The position numbers were made by a program, and so were the translations under genes. DNA of 64,000 nucleotides from Streptomyces sp. NBC_01428 (GTDB taxonomy: Bacteria; Actinomycetota; Actinomycetes; Streptomycetales; Streptomycetaceae): NCBI RefSeq assembly GCF_036231965.1, contig NZ_CP109499.1, forward strand, positions 1,674,001 to 1,738,000, read 5' to 3'. Position 1 is the stretch's first letter. Every line of letters starts with the position of its first letter. The notes under the pieces were generated by a model that worked only from the letters and a program-made list of their open reading frames with translations, was not told where the DNA came from and did no database searches. Positions 39,705-48,051 of this stretch are shown here, in pieces.

Positions 39705-41144
39705 ATGAGCACTTCAGCCCAGATCGGCGTCACGGGTCTCGCGGTCATGGGGCGCAACCTCGCCCGCAACTTCGCGCGCAACGGCTACACCGTCGCCGTG
39801 CACAACCGCACCGCCGCCAAGACGAACGCGTTGGTGGAGGAGTTCGGCGACGAGGGCACGTTCGTCCCGGCCGAGACGGCGAAGGAGTTCGTGGAGGCGC
39901 TGGAGCGGCCCCGACGCCTGGTGATCATGGTGAAGGCGGGCGACCCGACGGACGCGGTGATCCAGGAGTTCGCGCCGCTGCTGGAGCCCGGCGACATGAT
40001 CATCGACGGTGGCAACGCCCACTTCGCAGACACCCGGCGCCGTGAGCACGCTCTGCGCGAGCAGGGCATCCACTTCGTGGGCACGGGCGTCTCCGGCGGC
40101 GAGGAGGGCGCGCTGCACGGGCCGAGCATCATGCCGGGCGGCTCGACCGAGTCGTACGCCTCGCTCGGCCCGATGCTGGAGAAGATCTCCGCCAAGGCCG
40201 ACGACGGTTCCCCGTGCGTCACGCACCTGGGCCCCGACGGCGCCGGGCACTTCGTGAAGATGGTCCACAACGGCATCGAGTACGCCGACATGCAGCTCAT
40301 CGGCGAGGCCTACCAGCTGCTCCGTGACGTCGCCGGCTACTCCCCCGCGCAGATCGCCGACATCTTCCGCACCTGGAACACCGGCCGCCTCGACTCCTAC
40401 CTGATCGAGATCACCGCCGAGGTGCTCTCGCACGTGGACGAGGCGACGGGCAAGCCGTTCGTCGACGTGGTCCAGGACCGGGCCGAGCAGAAGGGCACCG
40501 GACGCTGGACCGTGCAGATCGCGCTGGACCTGGGGGTGCCGGTCTCGGGCATCGCCGAGGCGGTCTTCGCCCGCTCCCTGTCCGGGCACGCCGACCTGCG
40601 TGAGGCCTCGCGCGGCCTCGCGGGCCCGAAGGCGCAGCAACTCGGCGAGGCGGAGGCGGCGGCCTTCGCGGACCGGGTGGAGCAGGCGCTGTACGCGTCG
40701 AAGATCGTCTCGTACACGCAGGGCTTCCACGAGATCACCGCGGGCAGCGACGAGTACGACTGGGACATCGACCTCGGTGCCGTGGCGTCCATCTGGCGCG
40801 GCGGCTGCATCATCCGGGCGGCCTTCCTCGACCGCATCCGCGCCGCCTACGACGCCCGCCCCGACCTTCCGAGCCTGCTGTCGGACGACACGTTCGCCCA
40901 GGAGATCGCCGCGGCCCAGGACGACTGGCGCGAGGTGGTCGTCGCGGCGACCCGCCAGGGCGTCCCCACGCCCGGCTTCTCCGCGGCCCTCGCCTACTAC
41001 GACGCCCTGCGCGCCGAGCGTCTGCCCGCGGCCCTCACACAGGGGCAGCGCGACTTCTTCGGAGCGCACACGTACCGCAGGACGGACCGGGAGGGCTCGT
41101 TCCACACGCTGTGGGGCGGGGACCGCTCGGAGGTCGACGCGTAG
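39705..41144 (+). CDS. gnd: 6-phosphogluconate dehydrogenase (decarboxylating)
   Basis: 479 residues, full length for the long dimeric NADP+ form. The dinucleotide-binding GLAVMGRNLARNFARNGY, the active-site GVSGGEEGALHGPSIMPGG, the catalytic HFVKMVHNGIEYADMQ (Lys, His, Asn) and the C-terminal tail YRRTDREGSFHTLWGG are all present. It converts 6-phosphogluconate to ribulose-5-phosphate, CO2 and NADPH in the oxidative pentose phosphate pathway. AGGAG lies 9 nt before the ATG. It is monocistronic and ends in a strong hairpin. Confidence 0.97.
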   Translation: MSTSAQIGVTGLAVMGRNLARNFARNGYTVAVHNRTAAKTNALVEEFGDEGTFVPAETAKEFVEALERPRRLVIMVKAGDPTDAVIQEFAPLLEPGDMIIDGGNAHFADTRRREHALREQGIHFVGTGVSGGEEGALHGPSIMPGGSTESYASLGPMLEKISAKADDGSPCVTHLGPDGAGHFVKMVHNGIEYADMQLIGEAYQLLRDVAGYSPAQIADIFRTWNTGRLDSYLIEITAEVLSHVDEATGKPFVDVVQDRAEQKGTGRWTVQIALDLGVPVSGIAEAVFARSLSGHADLREASRGLAGPKAQQLGEAEAAAFADRVEQALYASKIVSYTQGFHEITAGSDEYDWDIDLGAVASIWRGGCIIRAAFLDRIRAAYDARPDLPSLLSDDTFAQEIAAAQDDWREVVVAATRQGVPTPGFSAALAYYDALRAERLPAALTQGQRDFFGAHTYRRTDREGSFHTLWGGDRSEVDA

Positions 41145-41178
41145 CCGCACCCGAGCGGACGGCAGGGACGCTCCGGAA

Positions 41179-41224
41179 CGGCCGAAGCCGCCACACCCCA
41201 GCGGGGGTGTGGCGGCTTCGGCCG
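41179..41224. terminator. Strong hairpin terminator after gnd
   Basis: A perfect 21-bp stem (arms 41179-41199 and 41204-41224, 4-nt loop AGCG) lies 35 bp after the gnd stop. It can act in both directions, so it also serves the convergent proline-rich gene. Confidence 0.9.
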
Positions 41225-41281
41225 TGCTGCGGGGTCAGCGCCCCCTGGGACGCGGCCCGCACCCGGCGGGCCGGACGTCCC

Positions 41282-41554
41282 TCAGGACAACGGCCCGGGC
41301 TGCGGCTGCGGCTCCGGCACGGGGTCCGGGCCCGGCGGCTTGGGCACCGGGGACGGTGAGGGGACGGGCTCCGGCCCGGGTACGGGCTCGGGGCCGCCCG
41401 GCCCGGGGGTCGGGTCGGGCCTCGGGGGCCCGGGCGAGGGATCGGGGCCACCGGGGTTCGGCACCGGGTCCGGGAAGGGTGAAGGTCCCGGCGGCTCGGG
41501 GCTCGGCCCGGGAGTGGGCCCCGGCGGTACGGGGTCGGGATACGGCTGCGTCAT
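41282..41554 (-). CDS. Small proline-rich protein of unknown function
   Basis: 90 residues, more than 40 percent proline, built from irregular PGP, PDP, PEP and PSP units (MTQPYPDPVPPGPTPGPSP and on). GGAGG lies about 6 nt before the ATG, which supports real translation. There is no signal peptide or membrane span, so it would be an extended cytosolic polypeptide, perhaps a scaffold or an SH3-like ligand; that is speculation. The codon pattern is dominated by CCG/CCC. It could also be a repetitive non-functional frame. It is convergent with gnd. Confidence 0.5.
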   Translation of the reverse strand: MTQPYPDPVPPGPTPGPSPEPPGPSPFPDPVPNPGGPDPSPGPPRPDPTPGPGGPEPVPGPEPVPSPSPVPKPPGPDPVPEPQPQPGPLS

Positions 41555-41921
41555 GGCGGTCCTCCAGCCATTCGGTACGTCGGCCCTGGACTGTTCCCCG
41601 CGTACCCAGCAGCCGACCATGCACTCACCCCGTCGCGCGAGGGATGCGGGCCAGGTGGGGCAATGGGGGCTGCGGGGAGCGGGGCGCGGGGATGACCGGC
41701 GGGGCGGCCGGGCGGTGGGGGCGGCTGGAGGCCGGGGAGGGACGGGAGACCCGGGAGGCGGGCCGAAGGCGTCGGCCGGTCGGCACATGAACCATGTCGA
41801 CGGGGCGCGGAGGTCGCGTTGGCCGTGCGTGGTGGCCCTGGCCGTCGCGCAGGGCCACCGCCGGGCGAGCGGCTCTCCGGGGCTGGTTACGGGCATCGGG
41901 GCGTGCGGCGGTGCCGGTCGC
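41555..41921. other. 367-bp intergenic region
   Basis: Very GC-rich, with G-runs on the plus strand (gtgggggcggctggaggccgggga). Several overlapping open frames exist but none has a ribosome site together with a plausible protein. I see no repeat, palindrome or RNA structure worth naming. Confidence 0.3.
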
Positions 41922-42674
41922 TCAGCGCAGGGGGCGACGGTCCCGGGGCGAGCCGGCGTCGCCGGTGCCGGTCCAGCCGGGCCGGGGCGGGCACTCGGCG
42001 GCGGAGGCAGCGGCCGCCAGGCCCGGGCGGGGACTGGACAGGACCGGGATCGCGGTGGTGGTCAGGGTCTGTGCCGGTGTCATGGACGCCTGGGCGAGGA
42101 CGATCGCGTCGGCGCCGGTGACCGCGTCGGCGGCGTCGGCCACCGCGCGGGCGCAGCCGTCCGTGTCGCCCGCCTCGAACAGGGCCCACGCGCCGTCGAC
42201 GAGCACCGTACGGACCTCGACGCGACGTCCGGCGCGGCGGGCCTCCTCCTCGACGAGGGCGACCGTCGGCTCCAGCGTGCTGGCCACCGTCGCGAGGACG
42301 ACGACCCGCGGGCCTGCGGCGACCGCCGCGGCGGCCATGGGCCGGTCCACGCGCAGCACGGGCACCCCGGCGTCGGTCCGTTCGGCCACGCCGCCGATGG
42401 TCGAACAGGTGCAGAGCACGGCCCGGGCACCGTCGGCGACGGCTTCGCCGAGCAGGGCCCGGACGTCGTCGGCGACCGCGTCGGGGCCTTCACGCCGGGC
42501 GCGCGCCAGCAGGTCCTCGGCGACGAAGTGCCGCAGGTCCAGGCCCGGGTGGTCCTCGTCGCGCAGGGCGTCGAAGACGGGGATGTGGGCCGGTGAGGTG
42601 TGCAGCAGCGCGAGTGGTCCGGGCGACGCGGGAAGAGGTGCTCGGGACGCCGCCGGGGACGGTGCCCCGGACAT
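41922..42674 (-). CDS. Asp/Glu racemase superfamily protein lacking the second cysteine
   Basis: 250 residues of the Asp/Glu/hydantoin racemase fold. The first catalytic cysteine is present in VLCTCSTIGG, but the matching second site reads VLAQASMTPA, with Ala where a Cys is normal. The protein therefore may be a one-base enzyme (as in arylmalonate decarboxylase) or have a different activity. The ATG overlaps the GNAT stop as TGATG, so the two are coupled. The C-terminal 25 residues are disordered. The substrate is unknown. Confidence 0.75.
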   Translation of the reverse strand: MSGAPSPAASRAPLPASPGPLALLHTSPAHIPVFDALRDEDHPGLDLRHFVAEDLLARARREGPDAVADDVRALLGEAVADGARAVLCTCSTIGGVAERTDAGVPVLRVDRPMAAAAVAAGPRVVVLATVASTLEPTVALVEEEARRAGRRVEVRTVLVDGAWALFEAGDTDGCARAVADAADAVTGADAIVLAQASMTPAQTLTTTAIPVLSSPRPGLAAAASAAECPPRPGWTGTGDAGSPRDRRPLR

Positions 42675-43018
42675 CAGAAGCGTCCGGGGTGCGCCTTGAG
42701 CCACTCCAGTGCGGCACGCCGCAGCGCGGGATCGGCCGCGGGAGCCTCCTCGGGGTGGCGCTCCGCCCACTTCACGACGTACGGGCAGAGCGGCGCGACC
42801 ACGATGCCCTCGCGCGCGGCGATGCCGTACAGCTCGCGGGCGAGGGAGCCCGCGATGCCGTGACCCTCGTGCTCGGGCTCCACGATGGTGTGGACCGGGA
42901 CGAGGGCGCGGGCGGGCTCCTCCAGGACGAAGTACTCGATGTGCCCGACCACCTCGTCGCCGGCGAACGCCTCAAGGCGTCCGGCCGGCCGGTCGTCACG
43001 GATCTCGATGTCGCTCAC
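42674..43018 (-). CDS. Small GNAT-fold N-acetyltransferase (YjdJ-like)
   Basis: 114 residues, a minimal GNAT of the COG2388/YjdJ type. The core is HTIVEPEHEGHGIAGSLARELYGIAAREG, where EGHGIAG is the acetyl-CoA pyrophosphate loop, followed by the conserved CPYVVKWAERHPE tail. It probably acetylates a small molecule or protein; the target is unknown. The GTG start at 43018 is 5 nt after GAGGAG. It is followed by the racemase-like gene and preceded by panD 67 bp away on the same strand. Confidence 0.85.
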   Translation of the reverse strand: MSDIEIRDDRPAGRLEAFAGDEVVGHIEYFVLEEPARALVPVHTIVEPEHEGHGIAGSLARELYGIAAREGIVVAPLCPYVVKWAERHPEEAPAADPALRRAALEWLKAHPGRF

Positions 43019-43085
43019 GGCCACTCCTCGGTTCCTCGGTTCCAGGTGCTGCGGCGCCGCCGCCGCGTGACACGGACGCCGTGGT

Positions 43086-43505
43086 TCAGACGGTGACGGC
43101 CTGGGGGCTGCGCTGCTGGTCCGAGCCCGGGACCGGCTCGGACGGATCGGCACCGAGGGAGACGATCCGGTTGTCGCGGTCCACATGCACGACCCGCGGC
43201 CGCAGCGCCCGCGCCTCGGCGTCATCGACCTGAGCGTAACTGATGATGATCACCAGATCATCGGGCTGCACGAGATGGGCGGCGGCCCCGTTGATCCCGA
43301 TGACCCCGGACCCGCGCTCCCCCTCGATGACGTACGTCTCCAGACGGGCACCGTTGGTGATGTCGACGATGTGGACCAGCTCACCGGGCAGCAGATCGGC
43401 GGCGTCGAGCAGATCGGCGTCGATGGTCACGGATCCGACGTAGTGCAGGTCGGCCTGGGTGACGGTGGCACGGTGGATCTTGGATTTGAACATGGTGCGC
43501 AGCAT
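43086..43505 (-). CDS. panD: Aspartate 1-decarboxylase
   Basis: 139 residues. The proenzyme self-cleaves between Gly24 and Ser25 (HYVGSVTID), turning Ser25 into the pyruvoyl cofactor; the flanking [20 protein letters not shown] is a near-consensus PanD N-terminus. It makes beta-alanine from aspartate for pantothenate and CoA. Lys9 and Tyr58-region residues ([27 protein letters not shown]) are conserved. Other pan genes are not adjacent. The C-terminal 20 residues are a disordered extension. Confidence 0.96.
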   Translation of the reverse strand: MLRTMFKSKIHRATVTQADLHYVGSVTIDADLLDAADLLPGELVHIVDITNGARLETYVIEGERGSGVIGINGAAAHLVQPDDLVIIISYAQVDDAEARALRPRVVHVDRDNRIVSLGADPSEPVPGSDQQRSPQAVTV

Positions 43506-43722
43506 GTCGGACTCCTGAAAGACGGCTCCCTGCCTGCTTTCTGCAGGTCAAAGGCTGCCGACACTCTACATCGGCACGCCTTCGACCCCCGAGGAGTTCA
43601 GAGGAACTCAGGGGAGACCGGAGGAACGCGCACGACATCGAGCGCCCGGCCCTGCGCCTGAGCCGCGCCGCGCGCTCGTGTACGGAATCGGGCAACTGAA
43701 CACTTGGCGTCCGACCCTTCGT

Positions 43723-45627
43723 TCAGGGCGTCACGATGTCGAAGTCGGGGTCGAACGTGTCGATGAGCTCGGCCAGCGTCTGAAGGGCGCCGCCGTCGCC
43801 GTCGAGGGCGATCCTTCCGGCCTCGGCGAGCGAGGCCGCGCTCGCCGGGTTCAGCAGTACGCCCACCAGGGCCGCCTTGGGGCCGGTGACGGTGAGTTGT
43901 GTGTTCGGGGACGCTCCGCGCCGGGCGTTGAGTACGCCGCGCGCGACCCACATCGTCCACGTCTCGTCGACGTCCGCGAACGCGAAGTCGATGCGCAGGT
44001 CGGCCTGAGCGGCTTTGTCACCGATCAGGTGGACGGCGGCGTAGTCGAAGAGGATGTCGATGGGCATGGCGAGGATCGTGTCGGGGCTCGCCGTGGCGAA
44101 CGTGGCGGGCTGGACGCCTTCGCGCAGTTCCTTGGCCGCGGTCAGGAAGATGCCGCGCCACTGCGGGCCCTCGGCCTGGTAGCCCATCTGTTCGTAGGCG
44201 TCGGCCTGCAGGTCGCGGGCCGCCTGGTTCTCCGGCTGCGCGAAGACGAGAGCGTGCAGGATCTGGGCGGCCCACCGGTAGTCGCCCGCGTCGTGGGCCC
44301 GGCGTCCTTCGGCCATGACCTTCTCGGCGCCGATCAGTGCGACGAGGCGCCGGGCCGACTCGGTCGGCGGGTGAGGATGCAGGGACACGGGGTCGCCGTC
44401 CCACATGCCGAGTTCCTTGGTGAACACCGCGCGGACGTCGTGGTGCAGCGTGCCGTGGTAACCGCGGTTGAACCATTTGCGGCCCAACTCCTCGGGCAGT
44501 TCGATGACTTCAGCTGCCTCCAAGGGCGTGTATCCCTTGTTCGCGAGGCGCAGCGCCTGGTCGTGGATGTACTTGTAGGTGTCGCGCTGCGACGCCAGGA
44601 ACGAGGTGACCGCCGCGTTCTCCCACACCGGCCAGGTGTGCGGCCCGTAGTGCACCTGGACCTCGTCGCCCCACCGCTCCAGCGTCTCGTCGAGGTACCG
44701 GGCGAAGTTGCGGGCGTCACGGGTGCGGGCGCCGCGCAGGGTCTGGATGTTGTGCAGCGAGTGGTTGGCGTTCTCGGCGCAGGTCAGCGCACCCAACTGC
44801 GGGATCCAGATGTGCATTTCCTCCGGCGCCTCGGTGTCCGGGGCGTAGAGGAACTCGAATTCCAGGCCGCCCAGGTCGCGCTTGGTTCCGGTCTCGGTGA
44901 TCGGATCCGTGGGCGAGATGTACGAGACCGTGACGCCGGGCACGGTCGTGATGCCGATGCCGCAGGTCACGCAACCGGTGGCGGAGTAGTCGAGGAGGCT
45001 GTTGAAGGCGTACGACGCACGGCGGGACATCGCGTTGCCGGCGATCACGTTCTCGCCGATGGCGTGCTTGTCGAAGGAGGCGATCGTCCCCGGCGCGATG
45101 ATCGGCACCTTGCCCGACGCCACGTCCTCGACGCCGACCACTCCTTTGACACCGCCGTAGTGGTCGATGTGGGTGTGCGTGTAGATGACGGCGGCGACCG
45201 GCTTGTCGCTGACGTGTTCGCGGATCATGGCCATGCTCTGCGCGGCCGCCTCGACGGATGCCATGCAGTCGACGACGACGAGTCCGGTGTCGCCCTCGAT
45301 CACGGTCAGGTTGGCGATGTCGTTGTTGCGCACCTGGTAGACGCCGTCGGTGACCTTGTACAGACCGCCTTTGCGGATCAGTTGCGACTGGCGCCACAGG
45401 CTGGGGCTGACCGTGTCCGGCGCCGGGGCGTCGTCGGCGATGTAGTCGAACCGGCTCGCGTCGAAGATGACGCGGCCGTCGGCGGCGTACAGCTTGTCAG
45501 GGAACGGGGCGAGGTAGCCGCGGTCCCTGTCGAGGAAGTCCTGTCGGTCGTCCATGGCGTACCGGGCGAGGGCCGCGCGGTTCGCGTCGCCGGTGGCGGG
45601 CGTCGCACCCTTGGGCGTGTAGGCCAT
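43723..45627 (-). CDS. Class III (metallo-beta-lactamase) alkylsulfatase, SdsA/BDS1-like
   Basis: 634 residues. The MBL domain has the zinc motif THTHIDHYGG (His151-x-His153-x-Asp155-His156), later GENVIAGNAMSRRASYAF and HSLHNIQTLRG. A dimerisation region and a C-terminal SCP-2-like domain (TILAMPIDILFDYAAVHLIGDKAAQADLRIDFAFAD) complete the SdsA1 layout. These enzymes hydrolyse primary alkyl sulfates such as dodecyl sulfate to alcohol and sulfate. No secretion signal is seen, unlike Pseudomonas SdsA1, suggesting cytosolic action. AGGAGG lies 7 nt before the ATG. Confidence 0.93.
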   Translation of the reverse strand: MAYTPKGATPATGDANRAALARYAMDDRQDFLDRDRGYLAPFPDKLYAADGRVIFDASRFDYIADDAPAPDTVSPSLWRQSQLIRKGGLYKVTDGVYQVRNNDIANLTVIEGDTGLVVVDCMASVEAAAQSMAMIREHVSDKPVAAVIYTHTHIDHYGGVKGVVGVEDVASGKVPIIAPGTIASFDKHAIGENVIAGNAMSRRASYAFNSLLDYSATGCVTCGIGITTVPGVTVSYISPTDPITETGTKRDLGGLEFEFLYAPDTEAPEEMHIWIPQLGALTCAENANHSLHNIQTLRGARTRDARNFARYLDETLERWGDEVQVHYGPHTWPVWENAAVTSFLASQRDTYKYIHDQALRLANKGYTPLEAAEVIELPEELGRKWFNRGYHGTLHHDVRAVFTKELGMWDGDPVSLHPHPPTESARRLVALIGAEKVMAEGRRAHDAGDYRWAAQILHALVFAQPENQAARDLQADAYEQMGYQAEGPQWRGIFLTAAKELREGVQPATFATASPDTILAMPIDILFDYAAVHLIGDKAAQADLRIDFAFADVDETWTMWVARGVLNARRGASPNTQLTVTGPKAALVGVLLNPASAASLAEAGRIALDGDGGALQTLAELIDTFDPDFDIVTP

Positions 45628-46031
45628 GACGGCTCCTCCTGCCCCGCCGCCCGGGACCCGTCTGGAGCGCCGGTGGCAGTGGGCCGGTTCGACTGGCAAC
45701 CACCCTCCCCCCGGACGCTCCGGGCGGCGAGGCAGGTCGCCTGTTCGGGTGAAGGCGCCATCCCGCGAGAGGGCGTGCGGCCGCGGCCGTCCGCACGGCT
45801 CCGTGCCGTTTCACCAGGCACGACCGGTGGCGACCGGAAGGGCGACGTCCGGCCCGTCGGGCGCCAGGGTCGAGGTCGTCGCCGGCGTGACGCAGACGAA
45901 GCGGATGCCGGGGGCGCCGTCCGGGGCCTGCCCGAGCTGCCCGGCGACCGCCGGATCGGTGAGGACCGCCACCGTGCCGGAGTCGTCGAGCTCACGAGGT
46001 GTCGGCGGTCAGGACCGTGATCCGGTGCGGC
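45628..46031. other. 404-bp gap with a short unassigned open frame
   Basis: On the minus strand a stretch at about 45810-46010 reads as a plausible protein end (DDSGTVAVLTDPAVAGQLGQ, then APDGAPGIRFVCVTPATTST, ending in VALPVATGRAW and a stop). A GTG inside it would give only about 50 residues and there is no good ribosome site. It may be a small gene or the relic of one. The rest, next to the sulfatase start, looks like a promoter or leader region. Confidence 0.3.
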
Positions 46032-46607
46032 TCACCCGGGCCAGCGCCAGTCCGCGTCGACGCGCGCCCTCCTCCACTCGACCTCGTCGGCCGAGACCGG
46101 GGACTGGATCTTGTAGACGTCGCCGACCCGCAGGTTGCGTGGCGTGCTGTACTCGCCATGGGTCCCTATGACCGACACCGCGACCTGGGAAGCGGGCTGC
46201 CAGTACGTGCGGAAGTACGGCGAGTTCGCAGGAGGTTCGGGGACTTCGAGCAGCGGAACGCCGCGGTGCTCCAGCAGACGGCGCAGCTTCTCGAACCGCA
46301 GCCGGGGAGTGAACCGCCCGTACTGGGCACGGATCGCCTCGTTCACAAGCCCCGGGTCGCGATACGCGAGCCTGTGCACCTGGAGGGAGACGTGGCTGCC
46401 CGACCAGGGAAGGGCCGAGGACGCGCGGCCCCAGAAGAACTCGGCGAGGCCGTAGTCGCGCCACATGGTGCGGTCGCCGGAGACGTTCTCGGCGAAGTCC
46501 GGCCCCAGGACCTCGGTGACGCGCTCGGGCGAGTCCGCCGGCCCCACGCCGAGCACGCCGGCCGTGGTGACGACGTCGACGTAGAACGCCAGGGAGTACG
46601 GGGTCAA
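46032..46607 (-). CDS. Hypothetical protein, 191 aa
   Basis: I do not recognise the family. The start is a TTG with GAGG 8 nt upstream. The protein is soluble, with no signal or membrane segment. The N-terminal half contains ERVTEVLGPDFAENVSGDRT followed by MWRDYGLAEFFW, a pattern seen in small actinobacterial proteins encoded near polymorphic toxins as immunity-like factors. The second half is rich in Arg and aromatic residues (RLRFEKLRRLLEHRGVPLLEV). No toxin gene is in the window. It stands alone between the sulfatase and kinase genes. Confidence 0.65.
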   Translation of the reverse strand: MTPYSLAFYVDVVTTAGVLGVGPADSPERVTEVLGPDFAENVSGDRTMWRDYGLAEFFWGRASSALPWSGSHVSLQVHRLAYRDPGLVNEAIRAQYGRFTPRLRFEKLRRLLEHRGVPLLEVPEPPANSPYFRTYWQPASQVAVSVIGTHGEYSTPRNLRVGDVYKIQSPVSADEVEWRRARVDADWRWPG

Positions 46608-46751
46608 GGGTTCATCCTCGATGCGGTGGGTGCCCGGGCCACGAGGAGCAGCGAACGGGTCGTCTCCTCACCCTGGATACGGTCGTGTTGATTCTCGTGC
46701 AGGGTGACAGCCTTCAGGAAGGGGCAGCGGCGCACCCCCGCGCTCCCTCAC

Positions 46752-47693
46752 CTACCGCCCCGGCAACGGCGCCACGACCCGCAGCGCCCCCGGCATCACG
46801 TCCAGCGTGAAGCGCTCGCCCGGTAGGTCCAGTACGTCGCCGTCGTACTCGAAGACGAGAGGGTGTCCGTCCGTGCGTTCCACGACGATGGAGCGGCCGC
46901 GGGCGTAGACCACTCCCTCGCGGCCGACGTGGCCGCCGTCGCGGGAGAGTGCCGGGAGTTCCCGCAACGGGAGGGCGGTGCCGACGACGCATACGTCGAG
47001 GAGGCCGTCGTCCAGGACGGAGTGCGGGAGCAGTTTGAAGCGTCCGCCGCGGTGCCGGCCGCCGCCGACGTTCGCGAAGACGGTCGGGCCCTCCTGCACC
47101 ACCTCGCCGTCGACCAGGACCCGGCCCGGGTAGGGGGTGAACGTACGCAGGGAGGTGGCGACCGCCTTCTCGTACCGTTCGCGGCCGGCGTCGGTGATGT
47201 CGCGGGCCGTGATGAGGGACTGGGCGACGACGCCGGTGGAGGCGCCGAGCAGGGCCGACGCCCCGTTCTCCGCGACTCGCGCCAGGTCGATCGCGCGGAA
47301 GTGCGGTGCCGTCACGGCGAGTTCGAGGGCTTCACGCCAGGGTCGGTCGGCCCAGATCTCGCGGTAGAAGGAGTTGCCGGTGCCGGTGGGCAGGGTCAGC
47401 AGGGCGGGTGTCCGGGCCGCGTGGGGGGACGCGGAGGTGTCGGCGCCCGCCAGGCCCGCGGCCACGTCGTGCGCCGTTCCGTCGCCGCCCAGTGCGACCA
47501 CGATGCCGGGTCCGTCGGGAGCCAGCGCCTCGGCGGCCAACTTGCGTGCGTGGCCCGCCTGTTCGGTGACCGCGAGGGTGACGGTGTGACCGGCGTCGGC
47601 GAACCGGCGGCGCACCGTCTCGGCGGTCTCGGGCAGGTACGTTCCCGAGACGGGGTTGGCGATCACCAGGACCGATGCGAACGGGGCGCTCAT
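46752..47693 (-). CDS. Diacylglycerol/sphingosine kinase-like lipid kinase (YegS/DagK family)
   Basis: 313 residues. The catalytic-domain motif GGDGTAHDVAAGL, the nucleotide loop LPTGTGNSFYRE and the C-terminal LPHSVLDDGLLDVCVVG are characteristic of the DAGK_cat/YegS family, which phosphorylates diacylglycerol or related lipids. The ATG at 47693 begins the typical ASVLVIANPVSG strand. It lies 79 bp downstream of the tRNA-like sequence on the same strand, which may be part of its leader or a separate transcript. Confidence 0.88.
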   Translation of the reverse strand: MSAPFASVLVIANPVSGTYLPETAETVRRRFADAGHTVTLAVTEQAGHARKLAAEALAPDGPGIVVALGGDGTAHDVAAGLAGADTSASPHAARTPALLTLPTGTGNSFYREIWADRPWREALELAVTAPHFRAIDLARVAENGASALLGASTGVVAQSLITARDITDAGRERYEKAVATSLRTFTPYPGRVLVDGEVVQEGPTVFANVGGGRHRGGRFKLLPHSVLDDGLLDVCVVGTALPLRELPALSRDGGHVGREGVVYARGRSIVVERTDGHPLVFEYDGDVLDLPGERFTLDVMPGALRVVAPLPGR

Positions 47694-47772
47694 GACGACG
47701 GGCACTCCAAGCCGGGGTGGACAGCACGGCGGCGCCGCCGGAGTCCGGCGGCGCCGCTCGGGAACACGCTGC

Positions 47773-47858
47773 GGAGAGGGCAGGATTCGAACCTGCGCGG
47801 GCCGAAACCCGAACCAAGTCGCCTCGGTACCCCGTTGGGCCGCTTCGGGTACCTCTCC
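47773..47858 (-). ncRNA. tRNA-like sequence with GNRA tetraloop in place of the anticodon loop
   Basis: The 86-nt minus-strand sequence folds as a class II tRNA. The acceptor GGAGAGG pairs with CCTCTCC. The D arm (ACCC...GGGT) keeps AGCGGCCCAA with the invariant GG. A variable hairpin CGGG-TTTCGG-CCCG and a perfect T arm GCAGG-TTCGAAT-CCTGC follow. The anticodon stem is CCGAG/CTTGG, but the loop is only GCGA, a GNRA tetraloop instead of seven nucleotides, and there is no U33 or anticodon. It most resembles tRNA-Tyr or tRNA-Ser. It cannot decode mRNA; it is either a pseudogene or a structural tRNA mimic. CCA is not encoded, as usual in this group. Confidence 0.65.
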
Positions 47859-48051
47859 TCGCTCCGGTCGGCGGGCTCTCGTCCGTTCCCCGGTGCACCG
47901 CAGACACTTCCGCATGCGCCTGACATTCTCCTGAGACGGGCACCTCAGGACGCTCACAGGACGGCGCCCTTGGATCGTCGGCGTGGTGGAAGACGCGCGA
48001 GAGCGCGCCCCGGCGGGACGCGCTCCGTTTCGTTCCGGACGATCGCCCGGT

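Noticed and set aside
41625..41858. Minus-strand 77-codon frame in the gap before the racemase-like gene
   Set aside because: Translation is Pro/Arg/Ala-rich without a ribosome site or any recognisable feature.
47773..47858. Ordinary functional tRNA-Tyr or tRNA-Ser
   Set aside because: The anticodon loop is four nucleotides with no U33 and no anticodon, so it cannot decode.
47717..47926. Short plus-strand frames reading ERAGFEPARAE and GRIRTCAG
   Set aside because: These are well-known translation artefacts of tRNA genes read through their T arm; the locus is the tRNA-like sequence itself.
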